NCBI GenBank assembly: GCA_002104945.1
Contig: MCFH01000015.1
Coordinates: forward strand, 847,806-911,805
Direction: 5' to 3'
DNA length: 64,000 bases
DNA from: Piromyces finnis
Taxonomy: Eukaryota; Neocallimastigomycota; Neocallimastigomycetes; Neocallimastigales; Neocallimastigaceae
Shown here: positions 30,344-42,452 of the stretch, piece by piece
Position numbering within the stretch: position 1 is the stretch's first letter
How the letters are laid out: each line of letters begins with the position of its first letter
Made by a program: the position numbers and the translations under genes
Notes under the pieces: generated by a model
What the model was told of the DNA's origin: nothing
What the model saw: the letters and a program-made list of their open reading frames with translations, nothing else
Databases searched by the model: none

Positions 30344-31342
30344 TGTTAAGTTTTTGGATTTGGTTATTCGGCCAGGTCAGAATGTTATCAATTATATAGT
30401 AAATATGTTTTTAAGAAATTAAATTTAAATATAAAATAACCCTTTAAACTTCCAAATGAAAAATTAATATTTATTCTTTAGAATAACTTTTTTTATAAAA
30501 TTTTATTTATTTATTAATAATAATAATATAAATGATAATATATTTAATAACTATATAATTAAGATTATAACTATAATCTTTACAAAGAATTAAAATCAAA
30601 TTCAATTCATTCTATTTTATATTCTTTGTTCAGATTATTAAATTGATAAAAATAAAGTATTACATGTAATATGTTAATAATATAATAAGATTGTTTGTTT
30701 GTTTGTTTGTTTGTTTTGTCATGACATAAAATAAAATAAACATATGATTAATCATTTAAACACTTGATCCATTAACCTATTTTATAATAATTAAAATTAT
30801 TTAATTTATAAATGTTAACTGTTACACCTAAATGGTTTAGTTCTATTTTTAGTAACAGTCACTATCATTAATTAAATTAATATAATTAGAATTTCTACTG
30901 ATATCTTTTTAATTTTCGTCAAGTCATAAGAAATGTCTATGATCCATACTTGATATCATATTAATTTTAATTTACTTATTAAAATCTTCAAATGATCATA
31001 TCTTCCTTAAATGTCCAGTTAGAAGGACCGCGATTATACCAAAATATAGCTTTTCCCTTAAGCTTTCTAATAAACTTGGTTTCACAACCGTAGTACTACA
31101 GCCGTAGCACTCGTTTTTGGCGAGTTATGCGTAGTTTCGTATTTGTTTATTTTTGGCTAAGGGTTATAGTGTATTGATATTAGATTTTTTGAAATCATAA
31201 CCCTTTCACTGAACCAAAATTTAAAAGGTGACTTTTAAAGGTGTTTTAAAATAATTATTGGGATCATTTAATTATAATTATTATGTTTAATTGATTATAG
31301 ATATTATCTGAATTTGTTTTAAATCCAGTAAATATCTTCACA
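30344..31342. repeat. Solo LTR S1 (family S)
   Basis: This 999-bp repeat runs from TGTTAAGT to CTTCACA. It is nearly identical over its length to 43486-44442 plus 58378-58385. It contains (GTTT)n near 30694 and a local expansion around two CCGTAG motifs near 31090 that is missing from S2. Flanking AAAT on both sides is a possible 4-bp TSD. Confidence 0.8.
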
Positions 31343-31677
31343 AAATGTTAAGGATTTCACTTCAGTTAGGTCGGAACGTACATATTTACCCTAAGTTTAT
31401 CAATTAATTAAATAAATGAATTAGTAAATTTTTAAATAAATAATATTTTATTAACTTTATTTATTAATAAATTTTTATTTAAAGAAAAATCTTTATTTAT
31501 TAGTTATTATTATAATTAGAGTAAATATTAAATGTAATGAACTCTCGAAATTCCTAATGATATGAATTTTCTCGAGTATTTATACTATCTCTAATATTAA
31601 GGAATACATTTTAAATTTAATACATGACTAATTATTTATATTAATTAACTATCTATAAATTAATTATATATTAATTA
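31343..31677. other. AT-rich spacer with a degenerate S-like start
   Basis: At 31346 the sequence resembles a diverged beginning of family S (TGTTAAGG, then AGGTCGGAA). Otherwise nothing is recognisable. Confidence 0.4.
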
Positions 31678-32467
31678 TGTAAAAGTATAAAATTTAAAAC
31701 AGATTTCATACTTAAAACAAAACAATTTTTATTAACACAAAAATAAAAAAATAAAACATTAAATTTTTATTTTAAAAATCATTTTATTTAAAACTCTTAA
31801 AAAAAGATTATTAACTATATAATAGTTAATAATTAAAAAATTGAAAATAACAATTACATCGATTTAACAAATAAAAATTACATGTATTTATATTTTTTCA
31901 TAATTATATTCTAATATATTATTCTATTTAAATAAACATATATTTAATATAAAATAAACAAAACTAATTTAATTAAATAATAAAATAGCAGAACTAAACT
32001 AAACTAATTCATTATACTTTTAATTCAATTTGAGTAAACTCAAAATTGAATAAAGCCCATGTATTTTCTATAAATTAATTTAATATTATCAATACTATTC
32101 TTAATATATTTCCTATTGAAATATAAATAAATCTATTTTTAAAACTAAGTTAAAATTATTAAACTATTCTAAATTTAAATAAAAAAGTATAATCTATTCT
32201 AAAATTAAATAAAAAGTATTTGAAAAATATTTTAATTATTTAAAATATTTGAAATATTTAAATTTAATTAAAATTCTTTTATTCCTTAAACTTAAATATT
32301 TATCTTAATTTAAATTTAACGGAATTATTATAAAATAATTTATTATTAAATTATTCCATAAAATCTACTCAAAAATTTTATAATCAGTTTTACTAAATAT
32401 TAATTTATTATTTAATAATTAATAATTAATTATTAAATAATCTAAAGATATATATTATATCTTTACA
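31678..32467 (-). repeat. Solo LTR C1 (A-related family)
   Basis: A 790-bp LTR starts TGTAAAAG and ends TTTACA with perfect TSD AATTA (31673-31677 and 32468-32472). It resembles the LTRs of element A, including the ATAACAATTACATCG segment with the self-primer. Confidence 0.9.
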
Positions 32468-33962
32468 AATTATATATGACTTTTCACTCGTGTTAAATTT
32501 AATAATTATAAAAGTCATATTATCAATCATTTGTAGAAGGAATGATTATTTTATAATTTAGTTTTAATTTCCTTCTTAATCAAATGAACAAAGAAATATT
32601 AATTCAAACTTTAATAAATATAAAATCTTAATAATTATAATTAATTAATATTTCTTAAAATATTATTTAATTATGTTTTATAATAAAATATTTCTAATTA
32701 ATTAAACGAATAAAACACTAATTAAATAAACAATCATGAATCCACTAATATTCATGACACAAAAATCAGGTTTAATAATAATTTTATATTTATTAATTTC
32801 ATTATTTAACAACACATGATGCGTTGACCGATATATTTGTGAATAATATAATGTTTTTAATAAATAATAAATTCTATATTATAATGATGAAACAATAAAT
32901 TTAAAATAAAATAAAATATGTTTTATAATTAACAAATAAATCACTCAAAACTCGAAAATAAACTCTTATTATGTTTTAAATTAAATCTTTATTATATTTT
33001 ATAATTTATTTATTATCTGTTTATGGTCTTTTTATTCTCTATTTATTGTCCCCCTTTATAAGGAAGAATTTTATCTTCCTTTTATACATTTTCATTTATT
33101 ACATGTATTATTATTTTTAACTATTAAATGTTATTATTACTATTGTTATTATTTATTAAAATTAAAAGAATAAATTAAAATTATGTCTTAGTATTATAAA
33201 ATATTATAGAATATTACTTATTTGATTTTCTTATTACTTCAAAATGTTTAAATTTAGAAAAATTATTATAAATTATCATTGACTATCATTAAATGTATAA
33301 TACTTTGAATAAAATAATTAAAATTTAAAATTAAAATAATATTAAAATAAAATTAAAATAAAATTAAAATAAAAATTTAACAAAATTAAAATATTAAAAG
33401 TATCAATTATTATAAACACTCATTTTATACAGAAACATAAAAGAGTTCTGTATTTTATCTTTGGAATTGTTATTATTGTTCTATTTCCAGGTTTTAAGTT
33501 TATCATTTTAGTAATAATTACTCAATTAGTTATTTTTTTAATTTATAAGTTTAAGAGAATTTCTAAAGAACACTTGGATAAACACTAGAATTAATAATTT
33601 GATGTATATCATTTTATTTTTAGTTTATTTATTCATTTTTATTTATTTATTATTATTTTATTATTTTAGTACATTATTGGATTAAGTCGTTTTATTTTAT
33701 TTAATAGTTTATTTTATTTAATAATTTATTTTATTTAATAATTTATTTTATTATTATCACTATTAGGTCGTTTTTACTCAGAATTTATTATATAATAAAG
33801 ATAATATTATTTATTTAAAGAAAGGGTTATATTTTCATAAAATTATTATTCATTCATCTTTAAGGGTTATTATTGTTTATTTTTATTATAAGTTACTATG
33901 GGTTAAGTCGTGTTTATTCAGCTAGTTTTTATCATGTTTTTATGTGAGTAGCGTATCATACA
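32468..33962. other. AT-rich non-coding DNA
   Basis: No gene is visible. There is a small palindrome TCATGAAT/ATTCATGA near 32736-32759 and a short tandem array of TTTATTTAATAA-type units near 33693-33755. Confidence 0.5.
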
Positions 33963-34820
33963 TGCTACGGTTCAAATAAGATATCACAAAACACTTGAAT
34001 AGTTATAAAAATAAAAATTTTTAATTTTAATTTTTATTCATTTAATTTATTTTTGATTTTTCAATTTTTAAAATTTTTCTCAAAAATCCTCGTACTTTTT
34101 CCAACTATCCATTATTTGAAATTTAATGGTTTTGGATAGCTAAGGATTTAAATTGATTTCATTCATAATATATGGATCATTCACTGTAACATATATTAAT
34201 TAAATCCTTAATATATATTATGAATAATCTCTTAATATTTGAATAGAAAAATTTTTAATTTATAATTAATAAATTTTTAATTTATGATATGTGTAACATT
34301 TTTGCATATCATATATTATATATTTAATTATGACATATAATAAAATTATATTATTCAATTAATTATGCCCTTTTTTAGACATAAATAATAATTTTTCTGT
34401 CGAGGTATCTTCTGTTTTGTGTGTAACAGTTGCCTCTTTTAGTAAAATTTATAATTAAATTCTATGTCATAATTTCAAATTATAAAATATTATACAATAA
34501 AGTTAATTAATAAAATAAACCTTAAATAATAATAAAATACCTATAACTATTTTAATAATAAAATTTTGTAAAATTTTATAAGTATAAAATATTATAAGTA
34601 ATTATACTAATACTAATAATAAAGGTCTTAAATAACTATATACAAATAATATAACTATATAATAAAAATATTAATAATTACTAGAAAAATGTATAAAAAA
34701 TTATATATTATAATTTTTATATTTTAAAAATAGAGTTAAACACTAGTAAGGAATATAAATAGTTGAAAGTTAAATCCTAAAATTCTAGCTAATTCAACTA
34801 TTTATGTTCATTCCTTAACA
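33963..34820 (-). repeat. Solo LTR T (family of element H)
   Basis: This 858-bp repeat runs from TGCTACGG to CCTTAACA. It is nearly identical to the 3' LTR of element H at 58441-59299. No clear 5-bp TSD was found; TACA occurs on both sides if R3 is removed. Confidence 0.8.
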
Positions 34821-34823
34821 TAC

Positions 34824-35648
34824 TGTAAGAATTAATAATTATTTATTGAATAATTATTAATTCTTATTTAATTATTTTTTTAATTATTAAATTAATTAAT
34901 TATTTAAATTATTAGCATACATTCATTTAAATTACTATAAACAGTTATTTATATTAATATTAATTATTCATTTACTAAATGTAAAATTTATTTAATTATT
35001 ATATTAATTAATTATTTATTTAATTTAGTAATTTATCTAAAATAATAGTAAACATTCATTTATTCTATTATTTAATAATTTTTGTATTACATTTTATAAG
35101 AAACATTATGTATTTTATTTTACGTTTGTATTTTATATTTATGTATCGTATCTTGAAATAACTTATAGAAACAACTAGAAGATATAAATAAATATTAGGG
35201 CAATCGGATATTAAGGTTTTTCCGAATTTTATTCGGTTTTACTTAATATTACGATGATTGATATATTAGTTATCAATCGAATATCTTTTTAGGTTTTTCT
35301 TCTAGTCTTTTCCTAAAAAGATTATTTGTTAAGATTAGAAATTTTTTATTAAACTTTAAATTATTAAAAAATTATAAATAAAAGAACTCTGGAATACCAC
35401 TTAAAAATCCAGAGTTATTATTATAAGAACTATTATAATAAATAACCTTTATTAAAACAATATTAATAAAATATTTTAAATTAATTAACATTAAAAGTTT
35501 TGTGTTGTTTATTATACTTCCTTATAATAAACTCTTATTAAGATAAGTATAAAATTTTATTTTAACTTCTCAGTTTAATAATACTAATTATTATTAAATT
35601 GAAGATAATAATTATTATTATATAATACATATAATAATAATTATTACA
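34824..35648 (+). repeat. Solo LTR R3 (family R)
   Basis: This 825-bp repeat runs from TGTAAGAA to ATTACA, with TSD CATAC at 34819-34823 and 35649-35653. It contains TATAAATA at 35373 and the hairpin ACTCTGGA/TCCAGAGT at 35386-35415. Confidence 0.85.
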
Positions 35649-35657
35649 CATACAAAC

Positions 35658-36261
35658 TGTCAAAAAGCGATTTTTTATTAAAGAAAAGTGTGGTAAGCAC
35701 ACTAGTTATATTAATTAATAAATATAATACGCTTTCCTATTGAAGGCGTAAAGCTAATAATATTTATATAAAGAAATTTAAAATTTTTATTTTAGCAATA
35801 ACTTAATATCAGCATATATTAAGTTATTAAAAATATTAAAATATTTAAAGTTTTAGGTTTTATAGGAGTTTATAAATTTTATTAACTTTAGGTTAAAAAA
35901 TTACTAACGCTAAAGCTTCGTAATTTTTGTCAATTTTTGTTCTTTTTATACATGAACAATTTTAATTATTACATTTTTTAATTTTAATTAATTATTATCT
36001 AATTATAAAATATTTAATTTTTATAAATTAATAATTAATATAATTATTGTAAATAGTTAATAAATTTAAATTAAAATTTTTAATAATAAAATTTTAATAA
36101 TTTTAAAAAATTTAATAATTTCAAATATTAGAAATTTTATACTTTGAAATTTTTTAATAAAAATTTAAAAAATAAATTTTTTCAAATTTTCAAATTTTCA
36201 AATTTTAAAAAAAATTTTTAATTTCTTCCATTTGTCCAAATTTTTTAAATTTTTATATATG
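35658..36261 (-). repeat. F-family LTR F3, split by element B
   Basis: This is the reverse complement of the F LTR, from TGTCAAAAAGCG onward. It is interrupted at ATATG by element B and resumes at 58427-58437 (ending GTGACA). No clear TSD is seen at its own ends. Confidence 0.85.
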
Positions 36262-37079
36262 TGTAAAATATTCTAAACTAAGTTCAGGTTTGTATACACT
36301 CAATATTCTAAACTACACTTTAAATTATTTTTAATTTTTTATATTTTATTTTAAATTATTTTAAAATAACTAAACTAAACAACCGTTGATTACTTTACCG
36401 TGAAGGATATTTTACCAGAGCCCTCACTAGGTAATCAATATTTATTATTAAAAAAAAACAACTAAACTAATTATAAACTAATGTTAATTTATCTAAACAA
36501 AATTAACCTATACGATTTTCCAGTTATCGTTTCAATAGTTGAAAAATTATTCATACTTTTTAAATAAATTGAATAAATTCTAATATACATGTTTTAATAT
36601 TATAATTTTACATTGTTTACATTTATACATTTATTAAAAGAAATTATTTGTATTAAACTATTTAAATTCAATTTATTTACTAAAGAATTTTCTAAACTTA
36701 AAATATAGTTTTGATTTATTTACTATATGGTTGATTATATTTCAAACATATATTCAATTTATTTATTTCTAATTTTGAGGCTTAGTTTATAAAAAAAATT
36801 TTTTTTTTATCTAAAATATTTATTGGTTAAAATTTATTTAATTTAAAATTCTATTTTATCATCAAAAACTTTATCTTATCATAAAATTAAATTTTACATA
36901 AATTTATGTTAATGTATTGTGATATAAATTTTTGTAATTAAAAAATAAAATTTACATAAATTTATGTTAATGTATTGTGATATAAATTTTATGAAATTTT
37001 ACGGTACATTAATTTAATACATTATACATTATTTTAAATACGTATTAAATACATTATTCTATTAATACAATATTTTACA
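36262..37079 (-). repeat. 3' LTR of element B
   Basis: This 818-bp LTR runs from TGTAAAATATT to AATATTTTACA. It contains GATTTTCCA (36515-36522), the complement of the primer site. Confidence 0.92.
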
Positions 37080-37090
37080 TGCCCCTCTTC

Positions 37091-38812
37091 TTAAGTCGAG
37101 CCCCTGAGCGACTTTTGTTTAAGGTATTCCTGGATCAACTGAGGGTCTTCGATTTTATCTTCTCTAAGCCATGTACTTTCTGAAGGTAATAAACTTTCCC
37201 CAACCATAAAGTAGTACTTAGTTCCATTAACAACTTTTTCACTAACAATCTTCAATGGAATTCTTCCTTCAGTAGAATCAGTAGCAATGTTTGGAATTCT
37301 AGAAGTTGATTCATTCACTTCAACTTCTCTTTCAACAAAAGGTTCTAAGTTCGAAATGTGAAAAACGGGATGACATCTTAGACTTTCTGGTAGTTCCAAT
37401 TTATAAGAAACAGGTCCTGTTTTTTCAATGATCTTAAATGGTCCAAGTTTCTTATTTGTTAATTTTGGAGGCCCTTTCGGAAGTAAATCAGGACGCTTTA
37501 ACCAAACTAAGTCACCAATCTTTAACTTAGGTCCAATAAGTCTAATACAATCGGCGTATTTCTTATATCTTTCCTTGGCTTTTTCTAAGTTCTTCTTTAA
37601 AAATTTAATATTATCTTGCATCTGAGAGGCGTGCCTGTTAGCTCTTCTGTTGTCACTATCAGCAGGAATATCGGTATTAAATCTTGGATTTTGCCCATAA
37701 TTTGCAAAGAATGGAGTTTGATTTATAGATTGCTGAAGTGTATTATTATACGCAAATTCGGCATAAGGCAAAAGGTTCATCCAGTTGTCTTTTCTTTTAT
37801 TAATATAACATCTAAGAAATTGTTCTAATATACTATTTACACGTTCAGTCTGCCCGTCTGTTTGAGGATGGTGAGCACTCGAAATATTGTGCTTAATGTT
37901 CAACAAAGTGCATAATCTTTGCCAAAATTCAGAAGTAAATTGGGTTCCTCGATCCGATATTATTTCATCAGGTAGGCCATGTAAACGAAAAACTTCTCTA
38001 AAGAAAACATCAGCGGCAATTTGAGCAGTCGGAATCATTCTAAACGGAATAAAATGAGCCATCTTCGTTAATCTATCCACAACAACCATTATAACTGTTT
38101 TTTCCTTTGACTTTGGCAAATCAGTTATAAAATCCATAGAAACAGAAGACCACGGTCTTTCAGGAGTTGGTAGCGGCTGTAAAAGTCCATAAGGTCTATG
38201 ACGATCAACCTTAGCAGCTCCACAAACTTTACAAGAAGCAATAAACTTAACTATATCTTGAGTCATGTTTATCCAAACAAAGTTTCTTGTAATTAATTCT
38301 TTTGTTTTAATAATACCAAAATGACCATGAATTGGATTGTCATGATGCATTGAGATTATTATATCTCTCATTTTCTTTGGTACATAAATTAAACTTTTAT
38401 ACAAAAGAATTCCTTCTTCGCTTAACTTAAAATTCTTCATTAACTTCTTATACTTCTTACTTGCGGTAGATTTTCCTTGTAGAATATTTATTAACTCCTT
38501 AATTTCTTCATCTTCTTTAATTTCTTTAATTAAATCTTCTTTGAGATTCCCTTGAATAGACACAAGACATAAAGTATCTTCGATTTCTTTAACTGTCAAG
38601 CAAGAATAGGCTTCTTCGTCTTCTTTATTACTTTTATCTTCTTCATAATCAGGACGTCTTGAAAAAGCATCAGGTTTTCCACCTTCTTTACCCGGTCTAT
38701 ATTGTATTTTGAAATCATAACGGGTCAAAAACAAATTCCAGCGAATTTGTCTTTGCGACAATAGTTCAGGCTTCCTAGGAAAGGTAAGATTTTTATGATC
38801 CGTATAGATCAT
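37091..38812 (-). CDS. RNase H end, integrase and chromodomain-like tail of element B
   Basis: It begins in the RNase H region (YTDHKNLTFPRKPE) right after an in-frame TGA (38825-38827) that separates it from the RT part in the same frame. The integrase has an HHCC finger (from MHHDNPIHGHFG to CKVCG) and D, D, E in SMDF, SDRG and GQTER. A GPF module follows, then a chromodomain-like segment (STWLREDKIEDPQLIQEYL). The adjacent tract toward 37080 is purine-rich on the minus strand and abuts the 3' LTR. Confidence 0.88.
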   Translation of the reverse strand: MIYTDHKNLTFPRKPELLSQRQIRWNLFLTRYDFKIQYRPGKEGGKPDAFSRRPDYEEDKSNKEDEEAYSCLTVKEIEDTLCLVSIQGNLKEDLIKEIKEDEEIKELINILQGKSTASKKYKKLMKNFKLSEEGILLYKSLIYVPKKMRDIIISMHHDNPIHGHFGIIKTKELITRNFVWINMTQDIVKFIASCKVCGAAKVDRHRPYGLLQPLPTPERPWSSVSMDFITDLPKSKEKTVIMVVVDRLTKMAHFIPFRMIPTAQIAADVFFREVFRLHGLPDEIISDRGTQFTSEFWQRLCTLLNIKHNISSAHHPQTDGQTERVNSILEQFLRCYINKRKDNWMNLLPYAEFAYNNTLQQSINQTPFFANYGQNPRFNTDIPADSDNRRANRHASQMQDNIKFLKKNLEKAKERYKKYADCIRLIGPKLKIGDLVWLKRPDLLPKGPPKLTNKKLGPFKIIEKTGPVSYKLELPESLRCHPVFHISNLEPFVEREVEVNESTSRIPNIATDSTEGRIPLKIVSEKVVNGTKYYFMVGESLLPSESTWLREDKIEDPQLIQEYLKQKSLRGST

Positions 38813-38827
38813 AAATTGATACTTAAC

Positions 38828-39889
38828 TCATTCTAAATAGTGTCTCCATTGTTTCAAAGCTTCAATAACAGCCAAAAGTTCCTTATCATAAATAGGATAA
38901 TTCTTTTCCGATTTAGTCAATCCCCTTGAATAATAACAAATTGGATGAAGTTCATTATTATTCGGTAACCTTTGAGACAATACAGCACCGATTGCAAAAT
39001 TACTTGCATCTGTCTCAACCACAAAAGGTAATTCAGGATCAGCATGAATTAAAATTGGTTCTTCGGTAAAGAATTTCTTTAAAGTACAAAAAGCTTCATT
39101 ACATTCTTCTGACCAATGAAATTTAACATCTTTCTTTGTTAGATTATGTAACGGTTTAGCAATACCAGCAAAGTTTGGAATAAATCTTCTATAATAATTA
39201 CATAATCCGATAAATGATTGCACTTCTTTAACAGATGTTGGTACAGGCCATTCCATAATAGCTTTAACCTTCTTTGGATCCATAGAGATTCCTTTATCTG
39301 AGATAACATGCCCTAAGAAAGTAGTTTCTGAAGTTTCAAATTCGCATTTACTAAGTTTTGCATATAAACCATTTTCTTTTAATCTTTGAAGAACTTTCTT
39401 TACGTGCTTTCGATGTTCTTCTAAGTTTTTCGAATAGATAAGAATATCATCAATATAAGAAAAAGCAAATTCATCCAAGTATTCCCCGAGAACATCATTG
39501 ATAAAATGTTGGAAAGTTGCAGGTGCGTTTTTCAACCCAAACGGCATGACAAGATATTCAAAGTGACCAAATCTTGTCCTAAATGCAGTTTTATATTCAT
39601 CACCTTCATTTATTCGAACTAGATTATAAGCAGACTTGAGATCAAGTTTAGTAAAGACTTTTGCTTCTCTTAATCTATCGAATAATTCAGATATGAGAGG
39701 TAATGGATATGAATCCCTGATTGTGTTTTCATTGAGTCTTCGGTAGTCAACACACAATCTTAAAGTCCCATCCTTTTTCCTAACGAACAACACAGGTGCT
39801 CCGGCAGGTGAAGTAGACGGTCTAATAAATCCTTTTTCTAAATTTTCAGAAATATACTCCTTTAACGTATTCCTTTCTTCTTCTGTCAA
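38828..39889 (-). CDS. Reverse transcriptase and RNase H of element B
   Basis: This contains the Ty3/gypsy RT core with FIRPSTSPAGAP, LDLKSAYNLV and YIDDILIYS, then RNase H ETDASNFAIGAVL and YDKELLAV. It starts artificially where solo LTR C2 cut the gene: the preceding codons lie beyond 40679. It ends at the TGA at 38825-38827, which replaces a codon within the HYLEGAKH region seen in A and E. Confidence 0.88.
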   Translation of the reverse strand: MTEEERNTLKEYISENLEKGFIRPSTSPAGAPVLFVRKKDGTLRLCVDYRRLNENTIRDSYPLPLISELFDRLREAKVFTKLDLKSAYNLVRINEGDEYKTAFRTRFGHFEYLVMPFGLKNAPATFQHFINDVLGEYLDEFAFSYIDDILIYSKNLEEHRKHVKKVLQRLKENGLYAKLSKCEFETSETTFLGHVISDKGISMDPKKVKAIMEWPVPTSVKEVQSFIGLCNYYRRFIPNFAGIAKPLHNLTKKDVKFHWSEECNEAFCTLKKFFTEEPILIHADPELPFVVETDASNFAIGAVLSQRLPNNNELHPICYYSRGLTKSEKNYPIYDKELLAVIEALKQWRHYLE

Positions 39890-39891
39890 AG

Positions 39892-40679
39892 TGTAAAGAT
39901 ATAATATATATCTTTAGATTATTTAATAATTAATTATTAATTATTAAATAATAAATTAATATTTAGTAAAACTGATTATAAAATTTTTGAGTAGATTTTA
40001 TGGAATAATTTAATAATAAATTATTTTATAATAATTCCGTTAAATTTAAATTAAGATAAATATTTAAGTTTAAGGAATAAAAGAATTTTAATTAAATTTA
40101 AATATTTCAAATATTTTAAATAATTAAAATATTTTTCAAATACTTTTTATTTAATTTTAGAATAGATTATACTTTTTTATTTAAATTTAGAATAGTTTAA
40201 TAATTTTAACTTAGTTTTAAAAATAGATTTATTTATATTTCAATAGGAAATATATTAAGAATAGTATTGATAATATTAAATTAATTTATAGAAAATACAT
40301 GGGCTTTATTCAATTTTGAGTTTACTCAAATTGAATTAAAAGTATAATGAATTAGTTTAGTTTAGTTCTGTTATTTTATTATTTAATTAAATTAGTTTTG
40401 CTTATTTTATATTAAATATATGTTTATTTAAATAGAATAATATATTAGAATATAATTATGAAAAAATATAAATACATGTAATTTTTATTTGTTAAATCGA
40501 TGTAATTGTTATTTTCAATTTTTTAATTATTAACTATTATATAGTTAATAATCTTTTTAAGAGTTTTAAATAAAATGATTTTTAAAATAAAAATTTAATG
40601 TTTTATTTTTTTATTTTTGTGTTAATAAAAATTGTTTTGTTTTAAGTATGAAATCTGTTTTAAATTTTATACTTTTACA
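39892..40679 (+). repeat. Solo LTR C2 inside B pol
   Basis: A 788-bp LTR starts TGTAAAGATA and ends CTTTTACA, with perfect TSD CAAAG (39887-39891 and 40680-40684). It is the inverted relative of C1. It interrupts B just before the RT. Confidence 0.93.
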
Positions 40680-42452
40680 CAAAGGGTATAACGGACCATA
40701 AAATAAGTTATCTTTATCTTTCAATCTTATTTTACAATCGTATATTCGATGTGGAGGTAGTTCATTACACTCAACTTCATCAAATACACTTTCAAATTCC
40801 TTATATACATCAGGAATTTCTACAACACTTTCTTCAACATCTTCATCTTTATTTCCTTCATTTGAAATAACACTACATACAATATACTTTTGAACATTCT
40901 TTTTATTTAATTTTAAGTTTTTACTACATTTCTTTTTAATACATGAATTCTTATTTTTATCTATAATTTTTATATTTTCTTTGTTCTTAATTTCACTATC
41001 TCTAATTTTTAAACTATTTTTATAATTATTGAGTATTTCCTGTACTAGTTCCTTCTCTTTTCTTCTTTCTTCTTCCTTGGACAATTCTTCTTCTTTGCTT
41101 CTTTTTTCCATTTCTTCTGGAGTAGCACAGCAATTTAAAGAACAGAATTTGGACTTAAATTCTAGAGTTTGATCCTTGAAGCTAATTGTAGGATCATGTT
41201 TTCTTAACCAATTCTTACCCAAAATAACAGAAATACCAGAAGGAAGATCGGTAAGGTAGAATTGAATGGATTCCTTATGATTCTTGATATTCATGATCAA
41301 AGGAATTGTTTCATACTTCAAGAATCCATTACTACCTATACCTTCAACATATTTATCCTTAAACATTCTTTGGAATGGAATCTTGTACTTATCAACGGCC
41401 TTCCAATCCAAAAAGTCCAAGTCCGAACCAGAATCCACAAGAGCCTTAAGATAAACACCATTATTAACTTGTAACAGAATATCGTAAACATTTAACATTC
41501 TTCTTCCAGCGGTAGTAGCCATGAATGCTTTTGGTCTATTTATAACCTTATCCTTAAGTTGAGAACAATCCTTTTTAACATGACCAGTCCTTTTGCAGAA
41601 GAAACATTTTCTTGGTTTAGCTGAGGTAGTGGGGCTTTCTTGGTCTACATAATTTCTATATTTTACACCATAAGAGAGGTACCTTGATCCTAAGTCTCTG
41701 TTATATCTTCGGTTCTTCTTTCCGTCGACATCCATAGGATCTTTTCCAAAGACTTTCCATTCTAATTCTATATTGGCAGCAACGACATTAATTAACTCAG
41801 TTAACTTCCTAATTCTTGGGTAAAGGAGCTTAGCTTTTTCCTTGACTGAAGTTGGTAAACCTTCCATAAAGAAATGGATTTTCGCTTCATCGTTAAAAGA
41901 CGAGTCTCTAGCCATCTTTTCAAATTCTTCGCAGTAGTCCATGACGTTCTTGAATTGACTTGACTTCAATTTTGCAAGTCGACTATTGGCTACATCGGCA
42001 CTGTTGCAAGTTTTGTAGCGAGCCTTCATTGCCTCGATAAAGTCTTCGTAAGAGTTCAACAGGGGGCTTTCTTCTCTTTCTAAGTCGGCAAACCATTCGG
42101 CGGCGGTTCCTTCCAGGTAGCATCCCAAGATATCCAGCTTGTAGGCGTCGGTAGCATCTTCTTCCAAGTTATATTTAAAGTATTTCTCCAATCTTGCCAG
42201 GAAGTAAAGAAGTTCACTTCTTTTTCCCGAAAATCTTGGAGGTTTTGGGATGAGTTTTCCCCTGGTGTTAACGCTTTTACCAGTCTCATCCTCAATATCC
42301 ATCATGGAACTCGCCTCAGAGCCTGCGTCACTGACTCCAGCTATTCCATCGTCACGGTTGTCTAACATTCTATATCTAGTATTCATATTACTACTTAATA
42401 AACAACAAATAGTCAACCAATATTTAATATCCCAATTATTTATACTATTCAA
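40611..42452 (-). CDS. Gag and protease of element B
   Basis: Domains: Ty3-type capsid about residues 50-230, CCHC knuckle CFFCKRTGHVKKDC near 280, protease ALVDSGSDLDF near 340, then a Lys/Glu-rich linker and the first residues of the RT connection (HRIYDCKI). The last 23 codons (40611-40679) are LTR C2 sequence, not native protein. The extent starts at TTG; an ATG at codon 23 (about 42384) is the likelier initiator. Confidence 0.85.
   Translation of the reverse strand: MNSINNWDIKYWLTICCLLSSNMNTRYRMLDNRDDGIAGVSDAGSEASSMMDIEDETGKSVNTRGKLIPKPPRFSGKRSELLYFLARLEKYFKYNLEEDATDAYKLDILGCYLEGTAAEWFADLEREESPLLNSYEDFIEAMKARYKTCNSADVANSRLAKLKSSQFKNVMDYCEEFEKMARDSSFNDEAKIHFFMEGLPTSVKEKAKLLYPRIRKLTELINVVAANIELEWKVFGKDPMDVDGKKNRRYNRDLGSRYLSYGVKYRNYVDQESPTTSAKPRKCFFCKRTGHVKKDCSQLKDKVINRPKAFMATTAGRRMLNVYDILLQVNNGVYLKALVDSGSDLDFLDWKAVDKYKIPFQRMFKDKYVEGIGSNGFLKYETIPLIMNIKNHKESIQFYLTDLPSGISVILGKNWLRKHDPTISFKDQTLEFKSKFCSLNCCATPEEMEKRSKEEELSKEEERRKEKELVQEILNNYKNSLKIRDSEIKNKENIKIIDKNKNSCIKKKCSKNLKLNKKNVQKYIVCSVISNEGNKDEDVEESVVEIPDVYKEFESVFDEVECNELPPHRIYDCKIRLKDKDNLFYGPLYPLCKSIKFKTDFILKTKQFLLTQK

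Noticed and set aside
33958-34825. A target duplication for solo LTR T
   Set aside because: Flanks ATACA and TACTG do not match. A 4-bp TACA appears only after removing R3, which is too weak to claim.
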